From NCBI GenBank assembly GCA_948356915.1, contig CAOJCG010000003.1, positions 148,338-185,580 of the forward strand: a stretch of 37,243 nt of DNA, given 5' to 3'. This DNA comes from an uncultured Clostridiaceae bacterium. GTDB taxonomy: Bacteria; Bacillota; Clostridia; TANB77; CAG-508. This document shows, in pieces, positions 9,501 through 18,888 of the stretch (position 1 is its first letter; the number at the start of each line of letters is the position of its first letter). The notes under the pieces are model-generated. The model made no database searches and was not told where the DNA came from. It was given only the letters and a program-made list of their open reading frames with translations. Made by a program: the position numbers and the translations under genes.

Positions 9501-9538
9501 AATATTCCAGTATTTCAAAATTGAAATACTGGAATATT
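9501..9538 (-). terminator. Terminator of the prepilin-like cluster
   Basis: Perfect 18-bp arms (9501-9518, 9521-9538) with a 2-base loop, about 60 bases past the stop of the 9596 gene in its transcription direction, followed by TTAACTTTT. Confidence 0.7.
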
Positions 9539-9595
9539 CTTCTTAGTTTGTTTAATTATAACTTTAAAGCTTTTTATATATTTCATTAGTTAATA

Positions 9596-11302
9596 TTATA
9601 TAGAAAATCCTGGTTGGATTCCATAATTCTGAGTTGCCCATTGATACTTACAAGCAAGTTGACCACTCGTATAGCAAAAACTGTTTTTATCATTATAAGC
9701 TGGTGAGCGAAGCCACCAACATGCAAGTGAATCAACTAGAGCTGTACTTTTAGTATCAGAATCAGCATCTATGTTTTTATAATACTTATATTGCTCTCCT
9801 TCTTTTGCTATCGCATAACCATAATATCCTTCTTTGTCACCATTATCCCAAATTTCTGAGCATGATAATAACCATAGTTTATCTTGTGAGGTTGTTACAC
9901 TATCTATGTCATTATATGTTTGTATATAATGCTTTTTAACTTCTTTAATATATTCTACATTTTCTAAAGTATCATATATTGTACTATTTAATGTTTCTCT
10001 AAATTTACATGCTTCCCAACCGTCTGCATTTGTGCCACTACTATTCATTTGTGCATATTCTATAATCTTAGTAAACTGAAAACTTATTCCTGCATATTTA
10101 TTTGAATTTGCTAATTGGTCATGGTTAAATCCTAATATTATTACTTTATTTCCATTAACAGTTGTCCAGTCTCCTATTCCTAATGTGTCTTCTTTTCCAT
10201 TTATACTTACTGCTACTTCTACTGTATCATTATTTATTTTTCCTTGCTCTGTTCCATAATTGTCTGATATTACTTTTGCAATTGAATTTAATTCTTCCCA
10301 ATTATATTGTATTTCTTTTGCTTCATGGTTATCTGCTCCTACTTCTATAGTTGGTGGAGGTGGCGGTGTTACTGTTATATTACATGTTGTATTTATTCCT
10401 TCTCCTCCATTTGCAGTTACTGTTATTGTTGCAGTTCCTTCTCCTACTGCTGTAACTAGTCCTGTTTCATCTACTGTTACTACATTTGTATCACTACTTG
10501 TATATGTTACACTTGTGTCTTTTGCATTTATCGGTAACACTGTTACAGTTAGTTTTTCTGTACTTCCTTTTCCTATACTTATTGTTGTTTTATTTAATGA
10601 TATTTCTCTTACTGATGGTAACTCTGCCTTTATTGGTTTATCTGTCTGTTTTATTCTTTCTCCTTTATCATTTTCTACTTTTACTTCTATACTGTATTCA
10701 TTATCTTGAGTTAGTCCTGTAAATTCATATTCGTTTTCTGATATTTGATTTGCTTTTACTGTATAGTTTGTTTCTCCTGCAGTTATGTTTTTTATTCCAT
10801 ATGTGAATTTTCCTCCATTTAATTGTGAACCAGTTATTTTTACTTTTATACTATTCGGAGTAACTTCTATTATTTGTATATTTGATATATTTGGCTTTCC
10901 ATCAGCTTTTCCTAATATGCTAACTTCTAATTTTTCATTTATTTTGAAACTATATTCTTCTCCATTTAGTTTATATGTTCCTATTAATTCCTCATTTCCT
11001 TCTACATATTCTTCTAATGTTATATTTGTATCTTTATTTTCTATTATTTGTGCTATTTTCTTTAAGTCTAATTCTTCACCTTTCTGTATTTCTTCCATTT
11101 GCATTTGTAATATTATGCGTTCTATCGTTTCTTTTACTGCCTGCTCCTCATAATTTAATTTTGCTTCTTTTGTTCTTTTTAGTAAACCATTTTCCCCTAA
11201 TGCCATATTTATTACTATTCCTGCTAATATTAGTAATAGAATTATTGTTATAACTAAAGTTATTAATGTTATACCTTTAGTATTATTCAATTTTTTAGCC
11301 AT
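9596..11302 (-). CDS. Prepilin-like secreted protein with Fn3/Big2 and DUF6273-like C-terminal domain
   Basis: 568 residues. The N-terminus is a type IV prepilin-like segment (KGITLITLVITIILLLILAG, residues 9-28) followed by a helical stalk to about residue 90. Residues about 136-225 look like an Fn3-type sandwich (EYEFTGLTQDNEYSIEVKV). Residues 232-311 are a Big2 Ig-like domain (SVTYTSSDTNVVTVDETGLVTAVGEGTATITV in pieces). A PPPPP hinge at 313-317 leads to a C-terminal domain with IGDW near 377, WLLS near 477, WWLRSP at 529-534 and a GIQPGFSI end, typical of DUF6273, a C-type-lectin/FGE-like fold. This gives a cell-surface binding head on a pilin-like base. It is last in its minus-strand cluster and has a terminator. 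The C-terminal 36 residues resemble the variable region of diversity-generating retroelement targets, but no reverse transcriptase lies in this window. Confidence 0.8.
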   Translation of the reverse strand: MAKKLNNTKGITLITLVITIILLLILAGIVINMALGENGLLKRTKEAKLNYEEQAVKETIERIILQMQMEEIQKGEELDLKKIAQIIENKDTNITLEEYVEGNEELIGTYKLNGEEYSFKINEKLEVSILGKADGKPNISNIQIIEVTPNSIKVKITGSQLNGGKFTYGIKNITAGETNYTVKANQISENEYEFTGLTQDNEYSIEVKVENDKGERIKQTDKPIKAELPSVREISLNKTTISIGKGSTEKLTVTVLPINAKDTSVTYTSSDTNVVTVDETGLVTAVGEGTATITVTANGGEGINTTCNITVTPPPPPTIEVGADNHEAKEIQYNWEELNSIAKVISDNYGTEQGKINNDTVEVAVSINGKEDTLGIGDWTTVNGNKVIILGFNHDQLANSNKYAGISFQFTKIIEYAQMNSSGTNADGWEACKFRETLNSTIYDTLENVEYIKEVKKHYIQTYNDIDSVTTSQDKLWLLSCSEIWDNGDKEGYYGYAIAKEGEQYKYYKNIDADSDTKSTALVDSLACWWLRSPAYNDKNSFCYTSGQLACKYQWATQNYGIQPGFSI

Positions 11303-11420
11303 TTTGTTATTTCCCCTTTTTTTACTTATTTTGTTTGATTATATTTTTACATTTGTTATTTAACTTGATTTTATATATTTTGTTTAACTTTTTTAATACA
11401 ATATATAAGTTTTATTCCTA

Positions 11421-13296
11421 TTAAAGACTATTTGTTTCTATTTCACTTGTAGTTAATGTATTTATTTTTTTTGTTATTGCTCCAATATATTCATTTGTTA
11501 CTTTATTTCTTAGTATTATATTTATAGTATACTCTGTTCCTTCATTTAAGTTTTTATATATATAATTTTCTGTTTCGCTTTGCCCTATTGCATCTTTCAT
11601 TAATGTTCCATCTAAATAATATTCAAATTTTATTTGAGTTCCATCTTCTTTTGCAATATCTATTAAACTTCCTGTTATATCTGCTATTTGTATTTGATTA
11701 TTACTTGGTTGCATATTCGCATCTATTCTTAGTTCATTACTAACTTCTTCTAATTGATACTTAGTTATCCAATAACCAGGTATTTGCTCTCCTTCTTCTT
11801 CTATACCATTACTGTTATTGTCCCACCAAAAGGCTTCTGGTACTTGATATGATGGAGTACAATTTTCATTTGTTATATCTGTGCCTATAAATTTTATTTC
11901 TGCTCTTTCTTTTAACGTATTTAGCCTATATTCGTATCTTGGTATCCATACGAAGTAAGTTTCTAACCCATTATTTCTTGTTACTATATTTGCCCAAATG
12001 TTGTTTGAATACTTGTACCATTTTTCTGGTGGTTCCATACTTATAGGAGTTTCATTATGTTCATTTCCACTTTCGTCCCACCATACATAGAATGTTGTAT
12101 CTTGGTCAAATGAACTTGTATCAGGCCTTGCTGGCTCTTCTAGTTCTATTGTTACTGTATAGCTTCCTATTATTTCACCATTTTCATTTAATGCTGTTAC
12201 ATTTATTATTTGTTTTCCTTCACTTACATCTGTAAATGTATACCCATTGCTTTGATCTGTTAATTCTGCTTTTATTTCGCCATTTATTGCATATGTGCAC
12301 TTTGTTACTTCTTCGTCTGAATTTATTGTTATATTCGTAAGTTCTACATTTGTCATATTTACTGCATAGTTATAGTCTACAATATATTCTGTTACTTCTG
12401 AAAGTTGATATTTGCTTATCCAATATCCTGGTATTATTGTATCTAATATTCCTTTTCCTGATGAATACATAGCATTTTCTGACCCCCAGAAAAACGCTTC
12501 TGGTATCTTGTAACCTTGAGCTTTTAATTCTTGCCATGAAGTTTTTACTCCTGTTTCACCGTCAATGTATTCATTATATACGTTAATAAATTTCACATCC
12601 ATTCTTTCATTTCCGGCTCACAGAATTTTCGTTATCTATTTTATAGCAATAACGTGGTATCCATACATAATAACTACCTATTCCATCATTTTCTACATAA
12701 ATGTTTGCCCATTCTTGTTCTTTATAGTTATACCAATTTTCAGGTTTTTCTCCATTTATCCAATTTCCTGGTACTAAGTTTTTATTCTTGTCTAAATATA
12801 TATACCTTGTTTTATCTGTAGAAAATCCTGTTTTTACATCTGGTTCATTTACATATATACCATTATTTAGAGAATAATTTGCTTTTATACGTGGTATTTC
12901 AAAATCTAAAGCGTATTCATTTGAAGTAGAATCTTCAAATGATACTTTAAAATTATATCTATGGAAATCTTGCATTTTTAAATCTATTGCTACCTTATTT
13001 TTATTTTTTGGGTATATAGTTATTTCTTTATTTTCGTTATTTATATATGTTACACTACTTATTTTCTTTTCATTTTGAAAAGTTACTACAGTTTCCGCTT
13101 CATCAAAATCTTCGTTTAGGCTATATATTTTATATGAGAATTCTCTAATTTCTTGCATTTTTGCTTTTTTTATTACTTTATTTATTTGCATGACAGCAGT
13201 AGTTACAAGTGCAATTAAAATTATAGAAAAAATAATTACTATAAAAGCAAGTTTAGTACTTTGCTTTTTATTTAATTTTTGTAATTTTTTTATCAT
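11421..13296 (-). CDS. Membrane-anchored surface protein with repeated FGE/lectin-like modules, joined by +1 shift at CGG
   Basis: About 624 residues when joined. One N-terminal membrane anchor (about residues 17-36) precedes an extracellular region. Two related modules follow. The first has YYVWIPRYCYKID, then IPEAFFW and IPGYWISKYQLSEV; the second has YFVWIPRYEYRLN, then VPEAFWW and IPGYWITKYQLEEV. Both resemble the formylglycine-generating-enzyme-like pilin domains common in gut Clostridia. Big/Fn3-like linkers lie between and after them. In the zero frame the first half stops at 12607, because an in-frame CGG sits at 12615-12613. Skipping its C gives SVSGNERMDVKF, which matches the spacing seen in the second module. 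The start at 13296 has GGAGG upstream. It is probably co-transcribed with the 9596 gene. Confidence 0.75.
12612..12615 (-). other. +1 frameshift site CGG-A in prepilin-like gene
   Basis: The zero frame AGC CGG AAA TGA stops two codons after CGG. Skipping C reads AGC GGA AAT GAA (SGNE) and joins the second half of the module; the glycine is residue 228. Confidence 0.75.
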
Positions 13297-13352
13297 TCAA
13301 ACTTGCCTCCATTCCATTACCTTGACTTTAATTATAAAAAAGTCTTTAATTT

Positions 13353-14108
13353 TTAAAATCCATTTCCTACAACAACTACTGCTCGGCTAGCCCAAAGTCT
13401 TCTTAAATCTGCATCTCCACCGTTAGTATATCCTCTACTAGACCCTTCATATGAGAATATACTGCCTGAATAGGCTCTTAATAATCCACTAGTATGTCCA
13501 TAATTCATCCAATTAGATTTAGTACTTCCATGCCATCCTTTTGTTTCTGTTATTGCATCTCCTATTCTATACACATAAGGTACATCAGATCCACCTTTAT
13601 AGTAATCTTTATATTTGTGATTAGCTTTTTTAAATAGTGGAAAGAAATTATCATAGTCAAAACTTCCTGCACATACCCATTCTGCTACCTTTTCTTTTTG
13701 ATTATAATTATAAATATTCATATACACACCACTTTTATTTCCTGTTGTAGTTGATAAACTTCCATCACTTGTTTCATGTACTGGTGTTGATTTTCCATAA
13801 CTTGAGCTTGATAGTATTGCCATTGCTCCATATTCTGTGTTTTTTTGCATGTGTATGTCTAAATTGTTTGATACTGGTAAATTATCATCATTTTCTAGTT
13901 CTTGATATAATAAAGCATGTCCATCTAAACCTAATGTTCCTCCTAGTGATTCCATTTCTCTTATTTCACTCATCCACTGGCTTATCGTTTTTTGTGTTGA
14001 AGTACTTCCATTTGCTTGCAAAGCTGCATTACTTTTTATTGGTATTAAAATTGCTAATAACAATATTGTTCCTATTAATGTTGTTAATAATTTTTCTTTT
14101 GATTTCAT
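13353..14108 (-). CDS. Secreted protein with lectin-like C-terminus
   Basis: 251 residues. The start at 14108 has AGGAGGG upstream, and the longer reading to 14171 lacks one. A clear signal peptide runs KEKLLTTLIGTILLLAILIPIKSNA with likely cleavage after SNA. The mature part has TEYGAMAILSSSSYG, TGNKSGVY, a segment ending AEWVCAGSF, and the C-terminal SRAVVVVGNGF. This order (YGAMAxLS, TGNxxGxY, WxxxG, RAVV) matches the lectin/FGE-like head domains that gut Firmicutes attach to pilin-type anchors. Here the anchor is replaced by a cleavable signal, so the protein is secreted or held by partners. It is first of the intact genes in the cluster. No enzymatic residues are assigned. Confidence 0.75.
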   Translation of the reverse strand: MKSKEKLLTTLIGTILLLAILIPIKSNAALQANGSTSTQKTISQWMSEIREMESLGGTLGLDGHALLYQELENDDNLPVSNNLDIHMQKNTEYGAMAILSSSSYGKSTPVHETSDGSLSTTTGNKSGVYMNIYNYNQKEKVAEWVCAGSFDYDNFFPLFKKANHKYKDYYKGGSDVPYVYRIGDAITETKGWHGSTKSNWMNYGHTSGLLRAYSGSIFSYEGSSRGYTNGGDADLRRLWASRAVVVVGNGF

Positions 14109-14326
14109 ATTTTCCCTCCTTTTTTTCCTATTGCCTATTTTTAGTTTAACATTTGAATAAATATGAGTCAATATATAAGATTAAAACTTAATATAATTGT
14201 AATATTATTAACTTGTAAATGATATTTTCTAAGTATATAAACATATTCGAAAATTTATTTTATATATATATAAGACCATATAATGTCTTAAAGTTAGATA
14301 AAGTTAAATTTATATTCAAAATTATG

Positions 14327-15246
14327 TTATATGCAAAATGATGGAGCTATTCCTACTGAACTTGACATATTAGACTCAGCAATTATACCATTTGCTTGAA
14401 TAAGTTGAAAACGATAACTATAAGCTGCTTGTAAGTTTCCTGAAGCGGTACGAAGCCACCAATTTGTTCTAGTACTATTAATTTTTTTAATTATTTTTTC
14501 ATGTAAATCAGCAGTTTTATTAGCTTCTATATAATTTTTATAAAATTTGTATTGTGTTCCTTCAATATTTCTTGTACCATCGTTAGGAAGAGCTCCTAAA
14601 AGTTCTATGCATGATAATAACCATAATTCGTTTTCTACATAAGAAATATAATAACTTTTATATGACTTTCCATAAGGCTTTGTTACTTTCTTTATATATT
14701 GTCTTATTTGCGTTAGTGGGTTTAAAGTTTCATCAACTTCTTCTTTCTCTTCATTTAGTACTTTTCTTATTCTTCTAGTTTACCATCCTCCTGCATTAGT
14801 TGTATTTTTATCCATGTCATACATATCTGATTGCATTATACAATCTTGAAATTCAAAACTTATTCCAGCTTTATTTAATTTATTATATCCTTCTTCACTT
14901 ATTTTATTATTGCTGTTTGTTGTATCTAAATATTCTTTCTTTAATGTTCCATCTTCATTTAGTATAATTTGTATCTTTATTTTCTATTATTTGTGCTATT
15001 TTCTTTAAGTCTAATTCTTCACCTTTTTGTATTTCTTCCATTTGCATTTGTAGTATTGTGCTTTCTATTGTTTCTTTTACTGCTCGCTCCTCATAATTTA
15101 ATTTTGCTTCTTTTGCTCTTTTTATTAAACCATTTTTTCCTAATGCTATATTTACTACTACTCACGCTAGTATTATTAATAAAATTATTGTTATAACTAG
15201 TGTTATTAATGTTATAGCTCTTTTATCTTTAATTTTTTTCTAACAT
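14327..15246 (-). pseudogene. Decayed prepilin-like/DUF6273 gene, paralogue of the 9596 gene
   Basis: The first 80 or so codons are nearly identical at DNA level to those of the gene at 9596-11302. The gene is broken several times: the ATG at 15246 is out of frame after a seven-A run, TGA replaces a Gly codon in the membrane segment, the frame breaks after KDTN, and TAA sits where the intact copy has Glu in DGWEACKFR. The Fn3 and Big2 domains are missing. The C-terminal domain remains readable, with NELWLLSCIEL, NWWLRTASGN and a final SVGIAPSFCI. No in-frame CGG is involved, so this is ordinary decay, unlike the CGG-linked genes. Confidence 0.8.
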
Positions 15247-15432
15247 TTATTTTCTTCCTCTCTTTTTATATTATATATTTTTATTTTAACATTCATTTGA
15301 ATGCCATTCAATATTTTAAACTAATTTGTAATCTAATTGTAATATTTTATCATTTATTTAAATGCATTTTTTATTATTTTTTTATATTAATGATAAAATT
15401 CTAATAAATTTATTTTAAAGAGGTTTATATAT

Positions 15433-15662
15433 ATGTATTTGAAACGTTTAAGAGAATTAAGAGAAGACTCAGATATATTAAGCAAGCTATTATTGCTCAT
15501 TTACTAACTATTACGAGGCAACAGTATAGTTTATATGAGACTGGTAAAAGAACTATACCTGTAAGTTATATTAAAATACTTGCTAATTTTTATAATACTT
15601 CTTGTGATTATATTTTAGAAAATACAGATGAAATGAAACCATATAAAAGCAAAGTACAATAA
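15433..15662 (+). pseudogene. XRE-family helix-turn-helix regulator, frameshifted
   Basis: AAAGAGG precedes ATG at 15433. The frame begins MYLKRLRELREDSD and breaks around codon 14. One base is missing within ATATTAAG; restoring it gives KQAIIAHLLTITRQQYSLYETGKR, the HTH core, and then PVSYIKILANFYNTSCDYIL, typical of Cro/CI-type repressors of about 76 residues. The break has no CGG. It is divergent from the secreted-protein cluster, so it may once have regulated it. The cause is either true decay or one sequencing deletion. Confidence 0.75.
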
Positions 15663-15701
15663 AACACGTGTATAATTAAAACTAAATTATACACGTGTTT
15701 T
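15661..15701 (+). terminator. Terminator of the XRE gene
   Basis: Perfect 17-bp arms (AAAACACGTGTATAATT at 15661-15677, complement at 15685-15701) overlapping the stop codon, ending in TTTT and more T/A. Confidence 0.8.
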
Positions 15702-15804
15702 ATTATTGTGTATTATTCTACTAACTAATCTACTACGTTGATTTTATACTATTTTTTCAAGAAAATAGCTTAGCCATACGTGCGATTAAAATCGCTCTTA
15801 CAAT

Positions 15805-17064
15805 TTAAAATATTCTTAATATATCATTATATGTTACATATAATGCCAATACTATTAATAACGAAAAGCCTAATAGTTGTAAATTTATTTCTGTTTCTTG
15901 TTTTAGTTTTTTGCCCCTAATTAGTTCTAGTATTAATAGCACAAATTTTCCACCATCTAGTGCGGGAAATGGTAATAAGTTTGTTACTCCTAATGATAGG
16001 CTTATTAGTGCTAGTAAATATATGAAGTCTTCTATTCCGCTTGTACTTGCTACTGCTTCTGATATTCCTACTGGTCCCACCATTTGGTCTAAACCTACAT
16101 TCCCTGTAAATAGCATTTTTAGGTTATCGGTTATTGTAAATACGAAATCTCTTGTTTCATATAATGCATAGTGCATATTATTTTGTATATTATTTTCTGC
16201 TGGTTTAAATTGTACTCCTATATAATAAGTATATATTGTATCTGGTATTACCTCTATATTTAAAACTTCATTTCCTCTTTCTACTGTAAATGTTAGTTTT
16301 TCATTGTCTTTGCTTGAAGTAACTTCATTTACTATATCTTCTCTTGTTTTTACTTCTATTCCATTTATTTTTTGTATTTTATCGTTTGCTTTTAAACCTT
16401 GTTTTTCTGCGCTACTTCCTTTTTCTACTGTTACTATTTTTGTAGAATTATCTCCACTTTTTAGGTATATTCCTGTACTTTTATTTTCCATTTTTGTTGG
16501 TGTTAATGTAATTTCTTGTTGCTCTCCATTTCTTTTTATTGTGATTTTTAAGTTTTCCCCATTTGATTTACTTAGTATTTTGTCTATATCTGATTTTACA
16601 TTTATCTTTTTATCATTTATTTTTATTATTTCGTCTCCTAGCATTATTCCACTTTGCTCTGCTGCATAACCTTCAATAGTTTTATCTACAACAAGTGATG
16701 TATTATTTCCTATACTTGACATTAATATAAAATATACAAGCAAGCCAAATATAATATTTACTAAGCCACCTGCTACTATTATCGCCATTCTTTTTGGTAT
16801 AGAAGCTTCACTAAATGAGTTTTTACTTTCTACTCGCTTATCTTCACCTTCTAAGTTTACAAAACCACCAAGTGGTATTAAACGTAAAGCGTATTTAGTT
16901 TCTTTTCCTTGTTTTTTCCATATTGTTGGGCCAAAACCTATTGCAAATTCGTTTACTTTTACTTTGCACATTTTTGCTACTAAAAAATGGCCTCCTTCAT
17001 GTATTAATATTAGAAAGCCTAGTAGAAATATTACTTTTAGAACTACTATTATAAAATTAATCAA
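15805..17064 (-). CDS. rseP: Site-2 intramembrane zinc metalloprotease, two PDZ domains
   Basis: A 419-residue membrane protease of the RseP/RasP family, which cleaves anti-sigma factors and signal-peptide remnants. The start is TTG at 17064 with AAAGGAAG 7 bases upstream. The longer reading to 17151 is rejected because its extra residues come from an intergenic repeat. The zinc site HEGGH lies in the first helix, and NLLPFPALDGG provides the third ligand Asp near the C-terminus. Two tandem PDZ-like domains are visible (starting about VDKTIEGYAAEQSG and KIVTVEKGSSAEKQG), where Gram-positive homologues usually have one. cdsA lies upstream as usual, but dxr, normally between them, is missing. 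Confidence 0.93.
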   Translation of the reverse strand: MINFIIVVLKVIFLLGFLILIHEGGHFLVAKMCKVKVNEFAIGFGPTIWKKQGKETKYALRLIPLGGFVNLEGEDKRVESKNSFSEASIPKRMAIIVAGGLVNIIFGLLVYFILMSSIGNNTSLVVDKTIEGYAAEQSGIMLGDEIIKINDKKINVKSDIDKILSKSNGENLKITIKRNGEQQEITLTPTKMENKSTGIYLKSGDNSTKIVTVEKGSSAEKQGLKANDKIQKINGIEVKTREDIVNEVTSSKDNEKLTFTVERGNEVLNIEVIPDTIYTYYIGVQFKPAENNIQNNMHYALYETRDFVFTITDNLKMLFTGNVGLDQMVGPVGISEAVASTSGIEDFIYLLALISLSLGVTNLLPFPALDGGKFVLLILELIRGKKLKQETEINLQLLGFSLLIVLALYVTYNDILRIF

Positions 17065-17085
17065 ATTTATTCTTCCTTTCGTATT

Positions 17086-17235
17086 AGAAGTTGGAAGTGG
17101 AAAAGATTTGGGACGCGTCAAAAACTTTCCAACTTTTAAAAAGATATTCAAATTTTAATTTACTTGAAGCCGGAAAATTTTTGACGCGTCCAAAATCTTT
17201 CCAAATCTTTCCCACTCCCAACCTCCAACTTCTAA
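17086..17235. repeat. Long imperfect palindrome with GACGCGTC cores
   Basis: The segment reads AGAAGTTGGAAGTGGAAAAGA...GACGCGTC in one arm (17086-17130) and the complement in the other (17170-17235), filling the cdsA-rseP gap. The same GGACGCGTCC hairpin type follows hisS at 29281-29317. It gives the fake 5' extension of rseP. Confidence 0.7.
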
Positions 17236-18035
17236 ATCCACATTAATAAAGCATATGCAAATGGTGCTAAAAATATTAAACTATCTATTCTATCTAACAT
17301 TCCCCCATGTCCTGGTATCATATTACTAAAGTCTTTTATTTCTACATATCTTTTTATGCTTGATGCTGCAAAGTCTCCAATTTGTCCAATTATGCTTAAA
17401 ATTATTCCAATTAAAGCTATTATATAATAAGAAATTTCCATTCTCCAGAATTTATTTGCTATATATGTATATATAAGTATTATTGTAACTGCTCCTATTA
17501 TTCCACCTATACAGCCTTCTATTGACTTTTTTGGGCTTACTTTACTAAATTTATGCCTTCCGATGGCTTTTCCTGTAAAATATGCAAATATATCTGTTCC
17601 CCATGCTGCTATTATTGCATACCATATTAGTATATTTCCATTATTTAATCCATTTATAAGCGCTATACACATTATAGGAAATATTATATATCCAATTCCG
17701 AAAAATGTATATACTATATCTTTAAAATTTGTTTTCATATTTGTTATTATTACTTGTAAAAATAGTATTAATAATATAAATGGAATTGCTAATATTGCTA
17801 AAGTACATAGACATTGTTGTGGTAATATATGTATTAAAGCTATACTTATACAGCTTAAATATCCTATCCATCTTACTGGATTACATTTATTTTTTATCGC
17901 ATTTGTATATTCATGCATTGTTAAAATTGCAATTATTGTAAATGCTATATCTACTACATATTTATTTCTTATTAGCAGTATTATTAGTACTATTGGGAAA
18001 CCTAATAATGCTGAAGTATATCTTTTCCACTCCAT
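17232..18035 (-). CDS. cdsA: Phosphatidate cytidylyltransferase
   Basis: A 267-residue integral membrane enzyme that makes CDP-diacylglycerol for phospholipid synthesis. It has about eight hydrophobic helices. The family signature near the C-terminus is present: SSIKRYVEIKDFSNMIPGHGG followed by MLDRIDSL. An internal signature FAYFTGKAIGRHKFSKVSPKKS also matches. AGGAATG lies 7 bases upstream of ATG 18035. It overlaps no gene but follows uppS by 28 bases, the conserved uppS-cdsA order. Confidence 0.94.
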   Translation of the reverse strand: MEWKRYTSALLGFPIVLIILLIRNKYVVDIAFTIIAILTMHEYTNAIKNKCNPVRWIGYLSCISIALIHILPQQCLCTLAILAIPFILLILFLQVIITNMKTNFKDIVYTFFGIGYIIFPIMCIALINGLNNGNILIWYAIIAAWGTDIFAYFTGKAIGRHKFSKVSPKKSIEGCIGGIIGAVTIILIYTYIANKFWRMEISYYIIALIGIILSIIGQIGDFAASSIKRYVEIKDFSNMIPGHGGMLDRIDSLIFLAPFAYALLMWI

Positions 18036-18063
18036 ATTTTTTCATTCCTTCTATTACTTTATT

Positions 18064-18771
18064 TTATTGTGCTCCAAATTTTCTATTCCTATTTTGATAT
18101 ATTTGTATTGCATAATCTAAATCTGATTCATTAAAGTCTGGCCAGTTTTTATCAATAAATAAAAATTCAGAATATACTATTTGCCATGGCAAGAATCCAC
18201 TTGTTCTTAGTTCTCCACTTGTTCTTATTAGTAAGTCTGGATCAGGCTGTCCTTCTGTATATAAAGCATTTGAAATAGTTTCTTCTGTAATATCGTCTAT
18301 TTGTAGTTCATTTTCTTTAACTTTTTTAGCTATCTTTTTCGTAGCTTTTATAATTTCATCTCTTCCACCATAGTTTAAAGCAATATTAAAAGTAACACCT
18401 GTATTATCTTTTGTTCTTTCCATGCATTTTTTTATGCTTTTTTGCATTCCTTCTGATAAAGCCGTTATATCTCCTAAAATTTTTACTTTTATATTTTCAG
18501 TATCTGCTCTTTTACTATAATCGTCTAAATAATTTTGAAGAAGTAACATTAGCGCTCCTACTTCATCTGCTGTTCTTTTCCAGTTTTCTGTTGAAAATGC
18601 ATATACTGTTATGTATTGCAGACCTATTTTATTTGCATATCGCACAATTTTTTCTAAGGTTTTTGCACCTTGTTTATGTCCTTGTTTTATATCTAAGTTT
18701 CTTTCTCTTGCCCATCTACGATTGCCATCCATTATAATGGCAATGTGTTTTGGCATGTTTGATTCGTTCAT
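18064..18771 (-). CDS. uppS: Undecaprenyl diphosphate synthase
   Basis: A 235-residue cis-prenyltransferase that makes the C55 lipid carrier for cell-wall synthesis. IIMDGNRRWARER holds the catalytic Asp, HKQGAKTLEKIVRY and VYAFSTENWKRT follow, then NYGGRDEI, and the C-terminal DLLIRTSGELRTSGFLPWQ binds the homoallylic substrate. The start is ATG 18771, because the GTG at 18780 overlaps the AAAGGTG ribosome site. It belongs to the pyrH-frr-uppS-cdsA group. Confidence 0.96.
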   Translation of the reverse strand: MNESNMPKHIAIIMDGNRRWARERNLDIKQGHKQGAKTLEKIVRYANKIGLQYITVYAFSTENWKRTADEVGALMLLLQNYLDDYSKRADTENIKVKILGDITALSEGMQKSIKKCMERTKDNTGVTFNIALNYGGRDEIIKATKKIAKKVKENELQIDDITEETISNALYTEGQPDPDLLIRTSGELRTSGFLPWQIVYSEFLFIDKNWPDFNESDLDYAIQIYQNRNRKFGAQ

Positions 18772-18844
18772 TTTTTTCACCTTTCTTTGAAGTTGGATGT
18801 CAGAAGTCAGAGGTCGGAAATTTAGGGTAATTTCTTCGAAGTGC

Positions 18845-18875
18845 AGGTCGCCGATGGCGGCGACCCCTACAATTT
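18845..18875. repeat. GC-rich palindromic repeat, frr-uppS gap
   Basis: GGTCGCCGATGGCGGCGACC forms a short hairpin followed by CCTACAAT, the same end as the MITE-like repeats. A degraded GAAGTTGGA-type repeat lies beside it at 18790-18815. Confidence 0.5.
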
Positions 18876-18888
18876 AATTTCACTATAC

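Noticed and set aside
15165..15175. UGA read as glycine (TGA replaces a Gly codon in the decayed prepilin)
   Set aside because: The same copy also has a TAA stop, frame breaks and missing domains, so it is a pseudogene. No intact gene needs UGA as Gly.
9596..15246. A complete diversity-generating retroelement
   Set aside because: No reverse transcriptase, accessory gene or template repeat is visible in the window; only target-like domains are seen.
17065..17151. N-terminal extension of rseP
   Set aside because: It is translated from an intergenic palindrome and has no ribosome site; the TTG at 17064 has a good one.
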